DNA of 64,000 nt from Charina bottae (Eukaryota; Chordata; Lepidosauria; Squamata; Charinaidae). The position numbers and the translations under genes are program-made. Shown piece by piece: positions 53,618 to 64,000 of the stretch; the stretch's first letter is position 1, and every line of letters begins with the position of its first letter. Location: assembly GCA_023362775.1 (NCBI GenBank), contig JALMGJ010000015.1, forward strand, positions 10,313,501 to 10,377,500, written 5' to 3'. The notes under the pieces are model-generated. The model was given only the letters and a program-made list of their open reading frames with translations, was not told the DNA's origin and ran no database searches.

Positions 53618-54391
53618 ATCATCCTTTAGGATTTTAAATAGCTCAGCTGGGATACTGTCTTTTCCGCTAGCTTTGTTGTTAGTAATGCTTCCTAAAGCCC
53701 ACTTGACTTCAGTCTCTAGGATGTCCAGCTCAAGGTCAGTGACCACACGATCGTATTTATCAGGGATATTAAGATCTTTCTTGTATAGTTCTTCTTTGCA
53801 TTCTTGCCACCTCTTCTTAATCTCTTCTGCTTCTGTTAGGTCCCTGCCTTTTTTGTCCTTTATCATGCCCATCTTTGCACAAAACGTTCCCTTGATATCT
53901 CCGATTTTCTTGAAGAGATCTCTAGTCTTCCCCATTCTATTGTTTTCCTCGATTTCTTTGCATTGTTCATTTAAGAAGGCCTTCTTATCTCTCCTTGCTA
54001 TTCTCCGGAAATCTGCATTCAGTTGGTTATATCTTTCCCTTTCTCCCTTGTCTTTTGCTTCCCTTCTTTCCTCAGCTATTTGTAAAGCCTCATCAGTCAG
54101 CCACTTTGCTTTCTTGCATTTCTTTTTCTTTGGGATGGTTTTAGTTGCTGCCTCCTGTACAATGTTACGAACCTCCATCCATAGTTCTTCAGGCACTCTG
54201 TCTACCAGATCTAATCCTTTAAATCTATACATCTTTACAGCATCGGACTTTCCTTCCACTTCCAGACACATCCACAACTGAGCGTCCTTTCGGCTTTGGC
54301 CCAGCCGCTTCACTCTTTCTGGAGCTACTCGGAATTTCCCTCCGCTCTTCCCCAGTAGCATATTGGACACCTTCCGACCTGAGGGGCTCAT
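53618..54391 (-). pseudogene. BovB leader fused to pre-RT linker (endonuclease missing)
   Basis: A minus-strand frame starts at 54391 and stays open into the nested insert. Its first 55 or so residues (MSPSGRKVSNMLLG) are the BovB leader read in a different frame from the copy at 23103. At the deletion junction near 54230 it enters the normal linker frame (RFKGLDLVDRVPEELWMEV), then KKKKCKKAKW and SIPAELFKILKDDAVKV. It ends at the BovB-2 insertion. The fused frame is probably accidental. Confidence 0.75.
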
Positions 54392-54598
54392 CTTCCGGCA
54401 TTATCTTTTAGCCTTTTGATACTGTCCATGGGTTTTCTTGGCAAGGATACTGGAGTGGTTTGCCATTCCCTCCTCCAGTGGACCACGTTTTGTCAGAACT
54501 CTCTGTCATGACCTGTCCGTCTTGACCTGAGTTCATTGAGTTACGCAAGCCCCTTCGCCACGACAAGGCAGTGATCCATTAAGGGGATGAATTCATTT

Positions 54599-56047
54599 AA
54601 CTGTAGCTTAATCAAAGAAACATAGTTAAACTAAGCAAGCATACAGTATCTGGGTGTGATCAAGTCTAAACCCAGATATGTAAATCTGAATTTTTAAAAA
54701 TAGACAAATATACAGTATGTATTTATAAAATAAGCATGGTAGGATGATATTTTGCTGAGTTTTGATCTAAGAACTGCATTGCTTATTTAGGAAGAGTGAA
54801 AAAGAGTGCATAGCTACATTGATATTTACACATTAATCTGAGAAATATAGAATAACCTGGTTTATACTGAATTCTTCAAAGAACATATTCCTTAAGCATT
54901 GCTTAGTATAAAACATTTTTGATGCTTATAAAAAATTCACTAAGGTCACATGTCATACTGAGCCATAAATCATTGTTTATACATACCACAATGGTTAGGT
55001 TCACGCAATAGACTAAGCCAAACCAACCAGTCAACTATATTTTGATTTAAGCAAAATGTGTGAATCAGTCAAGTTCTTTATTTTTTAAAAAAATAATAAA
55101 TTTACCCCATCTTGCTTCTACAAGCTTTTCCTGGCACTTTCACATTCAATTTGTATTCATGTTTGTATCTCAATATGCACATTTTGCATACACATTTCCT
55201 CCTGGTCTGGATTTAAATCTCTACTGAGAGCTCCAGTTTTACAATTTTATCTGCAGATTACATTATTTTTATATTAGTGAGAGGGAGTATCTCCATTTCT
55301 AAATGCACAGTACAGTTAATTTCAGAAGAAAACAGGTAGAAATATATCCTTGGAGAATTAGAAGACAGTCAGTGATTGACATTTGGTGCTCATATTTATT
55401 CCATGGAGGTTGTTGAGATGCCATTCAATGATGGGAAGCGACTCTACAGTTTATCTGTGTTTCCCCAATGGGGTGTTAAACCATATTGTATATGTCAATT
55501 TCTTCCCCAAATACCAGCCAAAGGATGAATCCACGCATTTGTGTTCATCTAATTTTCATCACAATGTTCCCAAAATGATCTTGGGTACAGTTTCATTTTT
55601 TCTTTTAACGTGGCATCTGGGGGTTCTATTGGAGCCGGATCTAAAGTAAATCAAATCCTATGTCTATGTCTTCAGATCAAAAGCCACCAAGAAAAGAATG
55701 TTTTCCTTGTCATTCATTCATTCATTCATTCATTCTCAGTGTTAAATCCTCCTGCACACAAACTCACTTCTTAAGAACAAAACAACAAAACAAAACAAAA
55801 CAAAACAAAACCTTTAACAAGAGTTAGAGGTTTCTGGGATATGCATCAAACTGAGAGTTGTGAAGTTTGAGATTACAAAGCAGTCCATGAATAATCTGTC
55901 CAAAGAACAATTGGGCAAGTAATGAAAGAAACCCTAAATTTACTTTTTCTAATAGATTATTGAAATTATAAATAGGCACTCAGTCTCGCAAGAGACTGTC
56001 ATCTCATGAGCCATTGCCCTCATCTTACCAGAATATAGATTGCTTTC
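54599..56047. other. Non-coding interval
   Basis: Short ATTC (55706-55735) and AAAAC (55784-55811) microsatellites; no gene or element recognised. Confidence 0.45.
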
Positions 56048-56049
56048 TT

Positions 56050-56110
<61 letters not shown>

Positions 56111-56113
56111 TTA
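56048..56113. repeat. (CTAT)n microsatellite
   Basis: About 16 CTAT units. Confidence 0.95.
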
Positions 56114-56117
56114 TATA

Positions 56118-56345
56118 TTCATTCATCTATTTCTTCAATGTGTATGGCTGCTCACTCAATGCATGACTCTGGGCAGCCAACAATCCATTCAGAAGAACCA
56201 TAAATAAGCAAAACCAATTAAAAACATCACATCATACTCAGGATGACTCAAAGACACACAATCACACCAAGTCAGGTTCAGCTAACACCTTGGGCAAACA
56301 GTTCAGAAAAAAAAGCAGGCTTTCAATGTCTTGCAATTTTAATAA
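56118..56345 (-). mobile_element. Antisense L2-type 3' end (probable)
   Basis: GTATGGCTGCTCACTCAATG and GACTCTGGGCAGCCAACAA, then an A-rich stretch; the preceding CTAT array may have grown from the tail. Confidence 0.5.
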
Positions 56346-56556
56346 TTAATAATTAGAATAGTGTTAGATATATATCCTGCTTTAGTACAGGAGATGGGCA
56401 ACATACAAAGCATTTCCACATCTTATTTTTCCCCACACATCAACGAGTGAATGAAGTAGATGGGGCTGGTCCAAATCCCCCAATAAGCTTCTGTGACTGA
56501 GGGTGGCCCAGAACCCGGGTCTCCCCAATGCCAGTCCAATGGTTTATTGTTATATA

Positions 56557-56855
56557 CAGGTAGTCCTTGATTAATGACCACAATTGGGACTGACGATTCT
56601 GGCGCTAAGTGATCCAGTCATTAAGTGAGACGTCTCGCTTAATGTGACTGCAACTTGCAATTTCACTGCCAGCTTCTCCATTGACTCTGTTTGTCAGAAG
56701 CTGGCTGTGAAGCACGCAAATGGCAATCGGGACTGCGGGATGCTGCAATGGTCATAAACACCTGCTGGTTGCAAAGCGCCCGAATCTCGATCATGTGACC
56801 ATTGGAATGCTGTGACAGTCGTAAGTGCGAGGACCAGCAACAAAGTTACTACCTG
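56557..56855. mobile_element. Tigger/pogo-like MITE, copy 2
   Basis: Starts CAGGTAGTCCTTGATTAATG and ends ACTACCTG, flanked by TA. The internal TTGACTCTG, GAAGCTGG and GCGAGGACCAGC blocks are shared with the copy at 59663. 299 bp, the shortest of the three. Confidence 0.75.
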
Positions 56856-56857
56856 TA

Positions 56858-57410
56858 TTATTGTAATGATTCTGCTTAACAGTTATTAATTGTTAGCATG
56901 CCTTACATTTCTTTTTCTTTTTTAACCTTGGAATGGCTTTGGTCTTTGACTGTAAATAAAGGTCAGATAAATGAATCTCCTTTACCATGGGTCATGGAGG
57001 AGATATATCCCCTTCTAGAAAATACTCATGGAACCTGGTTGTTTGGATGTAGATATTAGGGCTGTCCCAGTGTTTTGGCTTTGAAGAGAAAAAGCAGCTG
57101 CATTTTTTCCCCCAAGGATTGTGCAGTTGTCCACTTGCAGGTGCAGTATGACCTTGGGAAGAATGGTATTTGCTTAAAAGAGGTGCAGACCCTCCTGTAG
57201 CACACTGAAAAGCATTTTTTAAAATAATGTATGTATGTACTGTATGTATTTATTTTGAATCTGGAGCATTGCTTCAGTATTCCAGAAGTACCAGTACCTT
57301 TGGGGTGGTCTTCAGGCAGAATCTGTCTGACCTCTACAATCTGGCAGGGAGAAACTTCAGCCTCCATTTTATGAATGGAGTTTTATACAGTTTTCTTGAA
57401 TTGTTTCACA
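56858..57410. other. No recognised feature
   Basis: A short GTAT run at 57227-57250; no gene or element. Confidence 0.4.
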
Positions 57411-57418
57411 TTAATTAA

Positions 57419-57750
57419 AAAGGTAAAGGTTCCCCCCACACATTTGTGCAGTCGTGTCCGACTCTAGGGGCCAGTGCTCATCTCCGTTTGTTAGCCAAAG
57501 AGCCAGCGTTGTCCAAGGACGCTTCCACGGTCATGTGGCCGCATGACAAGCACGGAACGCTGTTACCATCCCACGGAAGTGGTACCTATTAATCTACTTG
57601 CATTTGCATGCTTTCGAATTGCTAGGTTGGCAAGAGCTGGGGCTGGTGCGGGAGCTCACTCCGCATGCAGGGCTAGGGATTCGAACCTCCGAACCTGCGA
57701 CCTTCCGATCGACAAGCCTGGCGTCTTACCCGCTGAGCCACCACGCCCCT
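57419..57750 (-). mobile_element. Full-length tRNA-SINE (family S)
   Basis: Antisense copy. Minus strand: the head ends GGTGGCTCAGCGGGTAAG, box B is GGTTCGAATCC, and the tail has GAGTCGGACACGACTGCAC. Flanked by TTAATTAA at 57411-57418 and 57751-57758. Confidence 0.9.
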
Positions 57751-57758
57751 TTAATTAA

Positions 57759-59660
57759 TTGGACAGTATAAAACTCCTGTGCTTTTGAGAATAGCAAAAC
57801 CAAATTAAAATGGGGATGGGGGTGGAATCAAATAGAGATACTCAACAACTCCAATGTATTTCAGTTGGCCAAATTATCATTTTCCTTCTCCTTCTTGTCA
57901 TTTTATCATCCAAGTTATCCTTTCTATAATCCCTCCACCGCATATTTTATTATTATTTGGATGTAACCTTCATTGGATTTGATGGTTCCATTTTTCCAGT
58001 ATATGTATTTAGGACTAAATCTGTGGAAAAATCCACCTTGAAATAGAATTATTATGTGATACTCCTTGGACAAGAGCAAATACTACCATGGCTTGACCTT
58101 TAAGACTTGTATGAATTAATGTCTAGAATAAAACAGTTTCCAAAGGGGGAGCCATATTAGTGTCTCACAGCAAAAATGACAAAGAGTTTTGTGACACCTT
58201 ACAAATTCATTATGGCATGAGCTATTGTGGAAAAGTGTTCACTTTATCAAGTGTATAGTTTGAGAAGCCAGGACTGTACAAAACCATAGCTATTGTTGGA
58301 GGAGGAAGTGAACAATGATAAAATGGGAGATGGGAGACAGAACTAGCTATAAATAAGGATTGCTCATGCTTTGCAAATTATTCAGTAGAGATGCTCTGGA
58401 AAGCATGAGAATAATGCACTGCACCTGTCTAAAGCAACTGTATGAAAAGGTGAAAAGAGATAAGGCTTCTTTAAGGAAATACATTAAAGATGTGTCTGCT
58501 TTAATGAGCTGCTTCATTAAAGCAGCTGTGTATTTCAGTCAGGTTAATGTGAAAGCCTGAAAAGTCTGGCATTTGGGCTCCCACACATGTTGAAACACCT
58601 CTTCCAAATCATGTCTGAAGCATGCATAAACCTGCTATAAATACTGACCTTGAATAGAACAATAATCAAGCATGGTATTAACAGTCTTGCATTCAGAAGC
58701 TTCTTAATACAGTGCTACTTAAACTTTTCAGGATCACAGAGAACCAAACTTTTCTCAAAAAATGAAAAACACTGATATCTTTTTTTTAAAGGGGGGGAAT
58801 AAAAGTAATTTTTAAATATAACACATTTTAATAGTTTTTATTTTCCTTACATTTATTACATCAATTGCAGAACTTAATGGGAAGTATAAGCGTGCATATG
58901 ATGACATATCAATGGTGTCCAGAAAGATATCTGTTAAAGAAAATCCTCATAGAGTCAGTGTAACATTCCACCTGTTTTGATATTTCTTCTTGGCTCTAAT
59001 GAATGCTGAAAATCTACTATTCATTTAGATGAAAAGTTCAGATGCTCATGGAAAAAACGGTTATTTCAATATGACATTTAAGGAGAGATCTACCAACTGA
59101 TTATTTTCATTCAGGCTTCTGTGAAATGGAGCACTACGTTGCAAGTAGAGTGGGATGAGCTCATAGAACATGTTATTCAGAAAACATTGGTGGTCACAGA
59201 ACAGTTTAAGAAATCCTGGGTTAACTCTTATTGTGTTATATGCAATATTGGGCTTTGTTTATTCCATGAGAAACTATGTTAAATCTCCTAATGCATTATC
59301 TCTCAGCTGTTTTAGGATGAAAGTATTTAGTGTACTATTCCTTCTTAAGGATGGCCATCTTGAGATTAATGGCACAGTTCCTACATCTGAATAAAACCAG
59401 TGTTTTTTGTTTGTTTTGTTTTGTTTTTTGTAACCCCTTTTCTATTGTCAGATTTCTATTCATTTATCGAAAGACAGTACCAGGGCATTGCTGACTAATG
59501 ATAACAAATACGATCTAGGAGGATGACTACCTCTTGATATTCTCTCTCTTATACAGTTATTAAAAGTGGAAAAATTCCTGTCCACCTTTGCCTCTGGTTG
59601 TCCTGATGTTGCAGAGTTAGAACTGCACTATTTTTAAGCATGCAGCATCTTTGCAGCAAT
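57759..59660. other. Non-coding interval with one weak repeat
   Basis: 58140-58270 (AGAGTTTTGTGACACCTTAC, ATTATGGCATGAGCTATTGTGG, GTTCACTTTATCAAG) resembles a reptilian interspersed-repeat 3' end I cannot name. No gene recognised; the 66-codon frame at 58360 is not supported. Confidence 0.35.
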
Positions 59661-59662
59661 TA

Positions 59663-60031
59663 TAGGTAGTCCTCACTTAATGACCACAATTGGAACCAGA
59701 ATTTCAGTTGCTAAGTGAAGCAGTCATTAAGCAAATCTGACCTGATTTTATGACCTGTTTTGTGCTGGTCATTAAGCAAATCATGCGGTTCCCCATTGAT
59801 TTTGCTTGCCAGAAGCTGGCCGGGAAGGTTGAAAATGGGGATCATGTGACCATGGGATGCTGTGACAGTCATAAATGCAAACTGGCTGCCAAGCACCCTA
59901 ATTGTGATCACATGACCATAGGGATGCTGTGATGGTCGTAAAAGTGAGGACCAGTCGCAAGTCATTTTTTTCAGTACCATCATAAGTCTGAACTGTCACT
60001 AAATGAATGGTTGTTAAGTGAGGACTACCTG
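59663..60031. mobile_element. Tigger/pogo-like MITE, copy 3
   Basis: Left end TAGGTAGTCCTCACTTAATG, right end GTTAAGTGAGGACTACCTG, flanked by TA. 369 bp. Overlapping open frames on both strands reflect its internal symmetry, not coding. Confidence 0.78.
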
Positions 60032-60278
60032 TATTAATTCTGAGCAAACTGACAATTCCCCTGAGCTAGTGTATCATTCAGATCATCCAACAAATTTTTA
60101 AATAAATCATAATGCAGGCTTATGACCAGCCCCATATCCAACCCTGAATTACACCTATGAAAAGCACAATCATCAAAATTTTCCATATTTAGTTTGTTGA
60201 GATTTCTAGCATGTATCATTAGGGGAGTGGTTAAAGCAATGAAGACAGTTCTACCATTCTACCATGAGGCTCACTGAG

Positions 60279-60318
60279 TGTGTGTGTGTTTGTGTGTGTA
60301 TGTATGTATGTATGTATG

Positions 60319-60352
<34 letters not shown>
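60279..60352. repeat. (GT)n(GTAT)n(GATT)n compound microsatellite
   Basis: Three short arrays in series; the GATT part joins an antisense L2-type tail. Confidence 0.88.
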
Positions 60353-60353
<1 letters not shown>

Positions 60354-60480
60354 CTTCTCATCTGCCCAACTCACACGCAACGACTCTGGGCAGTTTACAA
60401 CAATAAAAACAACATATCGTTAAAATACAATGTACATATGAATATAAATATATATAAATATACAAAACAATAACAACCTA
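60353..60480 (-). mobile_element. Antisense L2-type 3' end (probable)
   Basis: CTTCTCATCTGCCCAACTCAC, then CGACTCTGGGCAGTTTACAA and an A-rich run, in the order of other antisense L2 ends here. Confidence 0.52.
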
Positions 60481-60685
60481 TATGAGTCTGAGAGCATCCA
60501 TGACGTATTCCTGACAACAGTATCAAAATGGTTTGCAATGATTATCTTCCAATATATGTTTTATTTCCCACTCTAGCCAAAACCAATTGGATTTCCTGAA
60601 GGTCTGCATCCAAGTCCTGACTGATTGTGCTTAATTTCAGAGGTCAGCAAAGGTGGTAGGCGCTACAATTTGTGGAGACTCATAA

Positions 60686-61023
60686 TAAAAAAGTAAAGTT
60701 TCCCCCCGCACATTTGTGCAGTCGTATCCGACTCTAGGGGCCGGTGCTCATCTCCATTCATTAGCCGAAGAGCCAGCGTTGTCTGAAGACGCTTCCATGG
60801 TCATGTGCTTGGCATGACGAATGCGGAGCACTGTTACCTACCAACCGAAGTGGTACCTATTCACCTACTTGCATTTGCATGCTTTCAAATTGCTAGGTTG
60901 GCAAGAGCTGGGGCAAGTGCGGGAGCTCACTCCGTCATGCAGGACTAGGGATTCGAACCTCCTAACTTGCGATCTTTGGATCAACAAGCCTGGCGTCTTA
61001 CCTGCTGAGCCACCATGCCCCTA
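60686..61023 (-). mobile_element. Full-length tRNA-SINE (family S)
   Basis: Antisense copy with tail AAGTAAAGTTTCCCCCC at the left and head ending GCCACCATGCCCC. TGGAGACTCATAA flanks it at 60673-60685 and 61024-61036 (13 bp). Confidence 0.92.
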
Positions 61024-61036
61024 TGGAGACTCATAA

Positions 61037-61860
61037 CAATAGCATCAATAATATTATAGCTAGGCTGAATTGACTCTCTTCCAATTTCTCAGGCCACAGC
61101 TACAGGAAATCTTGGTCAAGGAAGAGACTTCTTGCAGCTTTTCCTGTCCTTTCGCCCTGGATGACAATTGCATCCCCCACCCCACTCCCAGGGCATTTAT
61201 CACTGGGGAAAAGCACTTCAAATCACACTTATTCCTGCCTACAGGATTGCTTTGTTTCCTTCAGATAGCAATGGAAAAGAAACATTCCAAATTTGAACTC
61301 TGTCTGCAGCCTTTTTTTTTAATTACAGATTCTTTGTTTTTGTTGCTACATCTGAAGTCTATTAACGTTTGAACTCCCCATAAATAGATAAATATGACCA
61401 TTATCATTCCAACTAGCCACCAATTACTTTTGTCTCACCCTGAACAAAGGGACACAGATGTCTTCAGCTCTCGATAGTCATAACCATTTGTGAGTGCTGC
61501 AGCTCAGTGCTTTGAATAAAAATGTGTCAAGCTGCATTTCAAACCTAAGTGAGGCACTCAAAGACAAAGGCAAACATCTCTCAGCCTGTTTACCATTTGA
61601 ACAAATACCTAAGCAGCATTTACAGCTGGTTAAACTGCTGTTTTTAGGGTTGCTTTTATTCTAAAGAACAAAGCTCCACTTCTTTTGGCTACTAGTTTTC
61701 AAACGGGTGTGTCAACAAAACTCTAGTGTCAGCGGACACATCCACAAAAACCTTTAATTTATATGCTATTTATCATTGGCCCTATGGCAGAAGTTTCGAG
61801 CACTGCTCCATTGTGGCAGAGTCCTGGAGCTGTGAAACTGACAGAATTCTTTTAGATTGT
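61037..61860. other. No recognised feature
   Basis: No element or coding signal recognised. Confidence 0.4.
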
Positions 61861-61874
61861 CTATGGGTGGTTAT

Positions 61875-62215
61875 CCTAACATCCCTTTGAGGGGCGTGGT
61901 GGCTCAGCGGGTAAGACGCCAGGCTTCTGGATCAGAACATCGCAAGTTCAGAGGTTCAAATCCCTAGCCCCGTGTGACGGAGTGAGCTCCGCACTAGCCC
62001 CAGCTCTTGCCAACCTAGCAATTTGAAAGCATGCAAATGCAAGTAGATAAATACGTACCACTTCAGTGGGTAGGTAACAGCATTCCATGCACGTCATGCC
62101 GGCCACATGACCACGGAAGCATCTTCGGACAACGCTGGCTCTTCGGCTAACAAATGGAGATGATCACCGGCCCCTAGAGTCAGACACGACTATGTGGGGG
62201 AACCTTTACCTTTAC
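61875..62215 (+). mobile_element. Full-length tRNA-SINE (family S)
   Basis: The head GGGGCGTGGTGGCTCAGCGG starts at 61891; box B is slightly decayed (GGTTCAAATCC); the tail has GAGTCAGACACGACT. CTATGGGTGGTTAT flanks the unit at 61861-61874 and 62216-62229 (14 bp). About 15 bp of extra sequence lies between the left duplication and the SINE head. Confidence 0.9.
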
Positions 62216-62229
62216 CTATGGGTGGTTAT

Positions 62230-64000
62230 GTTTCTCAGTGCTTCCCTACTAAAATAAAGTAGAGAGCCAGCATTGCTGGAAAAGGAAAAAGGGGAGAATC
62301 TTTTTCTTGGCAGTGACTATTTATATGTGTGCATGGTCTGTATTGAGCGCCATTCATCCCCATGTTCTTTATGGTGTCCATGATCTCTGGTCAGGACATT
62401 AGCCAAAGATACATAGATCAGATATTTAAATATTGGAATTTGCAAAGAAGGAATTCCTCAAGCACCTTTATAAGAAAAAATGCTAGGTTCTCTAAATATG
62501 AAAAAGATAGACGTGCTTCATAGATGCAAGAATAGATCATTATGTTCTACTCCTGCAATGAGTTTAAAATCTAGAGATGGAAGATAACATGGGGTAGCAT
62601 TAAAGGAGTTGAAAAGTATAGAATCTAAACTTTAGTTTGGCTGTTTCTTTTCTTTTTAAAAAAATCAGAATATTTTTTTATGCCAGTATTCCTTAGTATA
62701 CTTTAGCAAACACACCTGAACCGGACTGCAAAAAAAAATTGTATGCATTCTCAGTTTTTATTTTCACATTTTGTTCATTGGTTTTTCATTGAAAAAAGGC
62801 ACAATAATTCTTGAAAAATATACACAGTCACATGGATTCACTCTGGAAACAATCATTTCCATTTACTGGCCTGCATAATAGAAACTTTTAAAGCATTTAT
62901 AAAAAGATACTTAAATCTCAGGTTCAAATGTTTCATTCTGAGATATCCAGGCGTGATACAAATTTGTAGTGCTCTATTTTAATACATTATTCACCATAGA
63001 AAGACTAGAAATAAAAATTTTGCAAGACAAAACTTCTAAGTCTTCTAAGAATATATTGCATATACCCAACATTTGATGCTAATATTTTTACATACTAGTT
63101 AAAAAGAATGAAAAATTGTGTAGTGCATAATCCAGCAAGAGCTATGTTTACACTTAACCTCCATAATGAATAAAGAACCAAGGAACATAAGCAGTGTGCC
63201 TGAATTAACAGTTAGGAGCCTGCTTGTATATAAACACAATTTTGTGTTTTCCTGCTGTTGAAAGAATAATAGAGATGGAACTAGTCTGGCCTTCCTTGGT
63301 ATTGTTAGAGATATCGGGTTTCAACCAAGCACGTCTCACACAGGCTTGAAGGAGGAGGCAGCCTCTGCTGTAACCTAATCTTACTTGCTTTGTGTGGGAG
63401 GGACTGAATCCCAATTTCCTGTTCCTGTTCCCTTCTCCTCTTTCCTGTTTGAATCTCCTACCAAGGAGGATGGTCAGCTATGGCTGTCCACATTGCTCAC
63501 ACTTCCATTCAGCAAGGCCACATTAAGAAGACTGTGGGTTTGGTCAGAACCTATCGCTCGCACGCATGAACCATCCTCTGCTACCATGAAACTGATCTAC
63601 AATAAAACTGTAAGCTATTTTTCTGTAACTTTACATTAACATGTGAAGTGTGTTTATTTTGTGTTTTTGAACTGATTAAGCCTTGTGCAAGTTAATTGGG
63701 ACGCTTCTGCTCTGCTAAACTAAAACTAATTAGAAGCTGTGTGGAGTTCTGGTATTAGCATCGCAGAATTCCTACAGGTATGAGGTTGCAAAGTCTGGAC
63801 AAGCCATCTTGAATTCCTCTCTTGCATGTCCACCAGATGTACTTCTGATGGTGGTGGAATCTTCTCCTAAAGATCTTAATATCTTGGTAAGATAAAAGGG
63901 AGAATATAATCTTTGAGATAAGTAGTTCTCTAATCATATAAAGGGATTTATAGCTAGCATTTTGATTTGTACCTGACTTGTAGCCAGTCAGTATGTTTTA
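62230..64000. other. No recognised feature
   Basis: Mostly A/T-rich unique-looking DNA. 63370-63650 has a G/C-richer stretch ending near an AATAAA signal (63601) that could be an LTR, but no partner copy or TG..CA boundary supports it. Confidence 0.35.

Larger units (their letters stand above)
50775..54586 (-). mobile_element. RTE-BovB LINE, endonuclease-deleted, with nested BovB-2
   Basis: Both ends are present: the 5' end near 54575 and the 3' end at 50775. ATGAATTCATTT flanks it at 50763-50774 and 54587-54598 (12-bp target duplication). Without the nested insert (52179-53617) it is about 2.37 kb, against 3.2 kb for the copy at 23017. The difference is an internal deletion at about 54227-54232, removing the part that corresponds to about 23360-24177 (the endonuclease domain). 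Confidence 0.9.

Noticed and set aside
53182..53622. 146-codon minus-strand frame with signal-peptide-like composition
   Set aside because: Antisense shadow of the BovB-2 RT frame. The same shadow appears opposite every BovB copy.
58360..58560. 66-codon frame (Lys- and Cys-containing)
   Set aside because: Short, no family resemblance, no supporting splice or promoter context.
63370..63650. Possible solo LTR with AATAAA signal
   Set aside because: No second copy in the window, no clear TG..CA ends and no flanking duplication.

Overview
This window looks like intergenic DNA from a squamate reptile (lizard or snake). I infer this from the repeats: several RTE-BovB LINEs, tRNA-derived SINEs whose tails match the BovB 3' end, a 5S-rRNA-like SINE fragment, L2- and L1-clade LINEs, Penelope-like elements, and hAT, Tigger-like and Helitron relics. 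I recognise no host protein-coding gene, tRNA gene or intact rRNA gene. Almost every long reading frame belongs to a transposable element or a simple repeat. The species cannot be named from sequence alone.

Layout. 1-7.9 kb: a Tigger-like MITE, tRNA-SINEs, a CpG-rich composite element and an LTR-like repeat. 7.9-14.3 kb: a dense LINE block. An old antisense RTE copy is split by a younger BovB-type copy (target duplication visible), followed by a 5'-truncated L2 LINE, a SINE scrap and a 5'-truncated L1. 14.3-23 kb: a hAT MITE, a 5S-like fragment, two decayed antisense L2 copies and a Penelope-like fragment. 23.0-26.2 kb: a nearly full-length BovB with an open endonuclease frame and a broken RT frame. 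27-32 kb: a BovB 3' fragment and two Penelope-like insertions, one with 165-bp perfect inverted arms. 33-38 kb: SINE, a large inverted repeat, a Ty3/Gypsy-type Gag relic and a CpG-rich hAT MITE. 40.6-43.5 kb: SINEs and L2 tails. 47.0-50.5 kb: a decayed Helitron Rep, interrupted by a GC-rich minisatellite and by an L2 fragment. 50.8-54.6 kb: an antisense BovB that has lost its endonuclease domain and carries a second BovB-type copy inside its RT. 56-62.2 kb: two more Tigger-like MITEs and three SINEs.

How the parts relate. The LINEs supply enzymes. The BovB-tailed SINEs carry no protein and presumably borrow BovB machinery, as their shared 3' ends suggest. Nested insertions give a local order of events: old RTE, L2 and Helitron relics first, BovB copies later, and the BovB-2 subfamily (intact 459-codon frame) later still. 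The best leads are the Penelope hairpin, the endonuclease-deleted BovB, the SINE family with motifs from both BovB ends, the CpG-rich composite element with a ZNF143-like site, and the Helitron that keeps its HUH motif.
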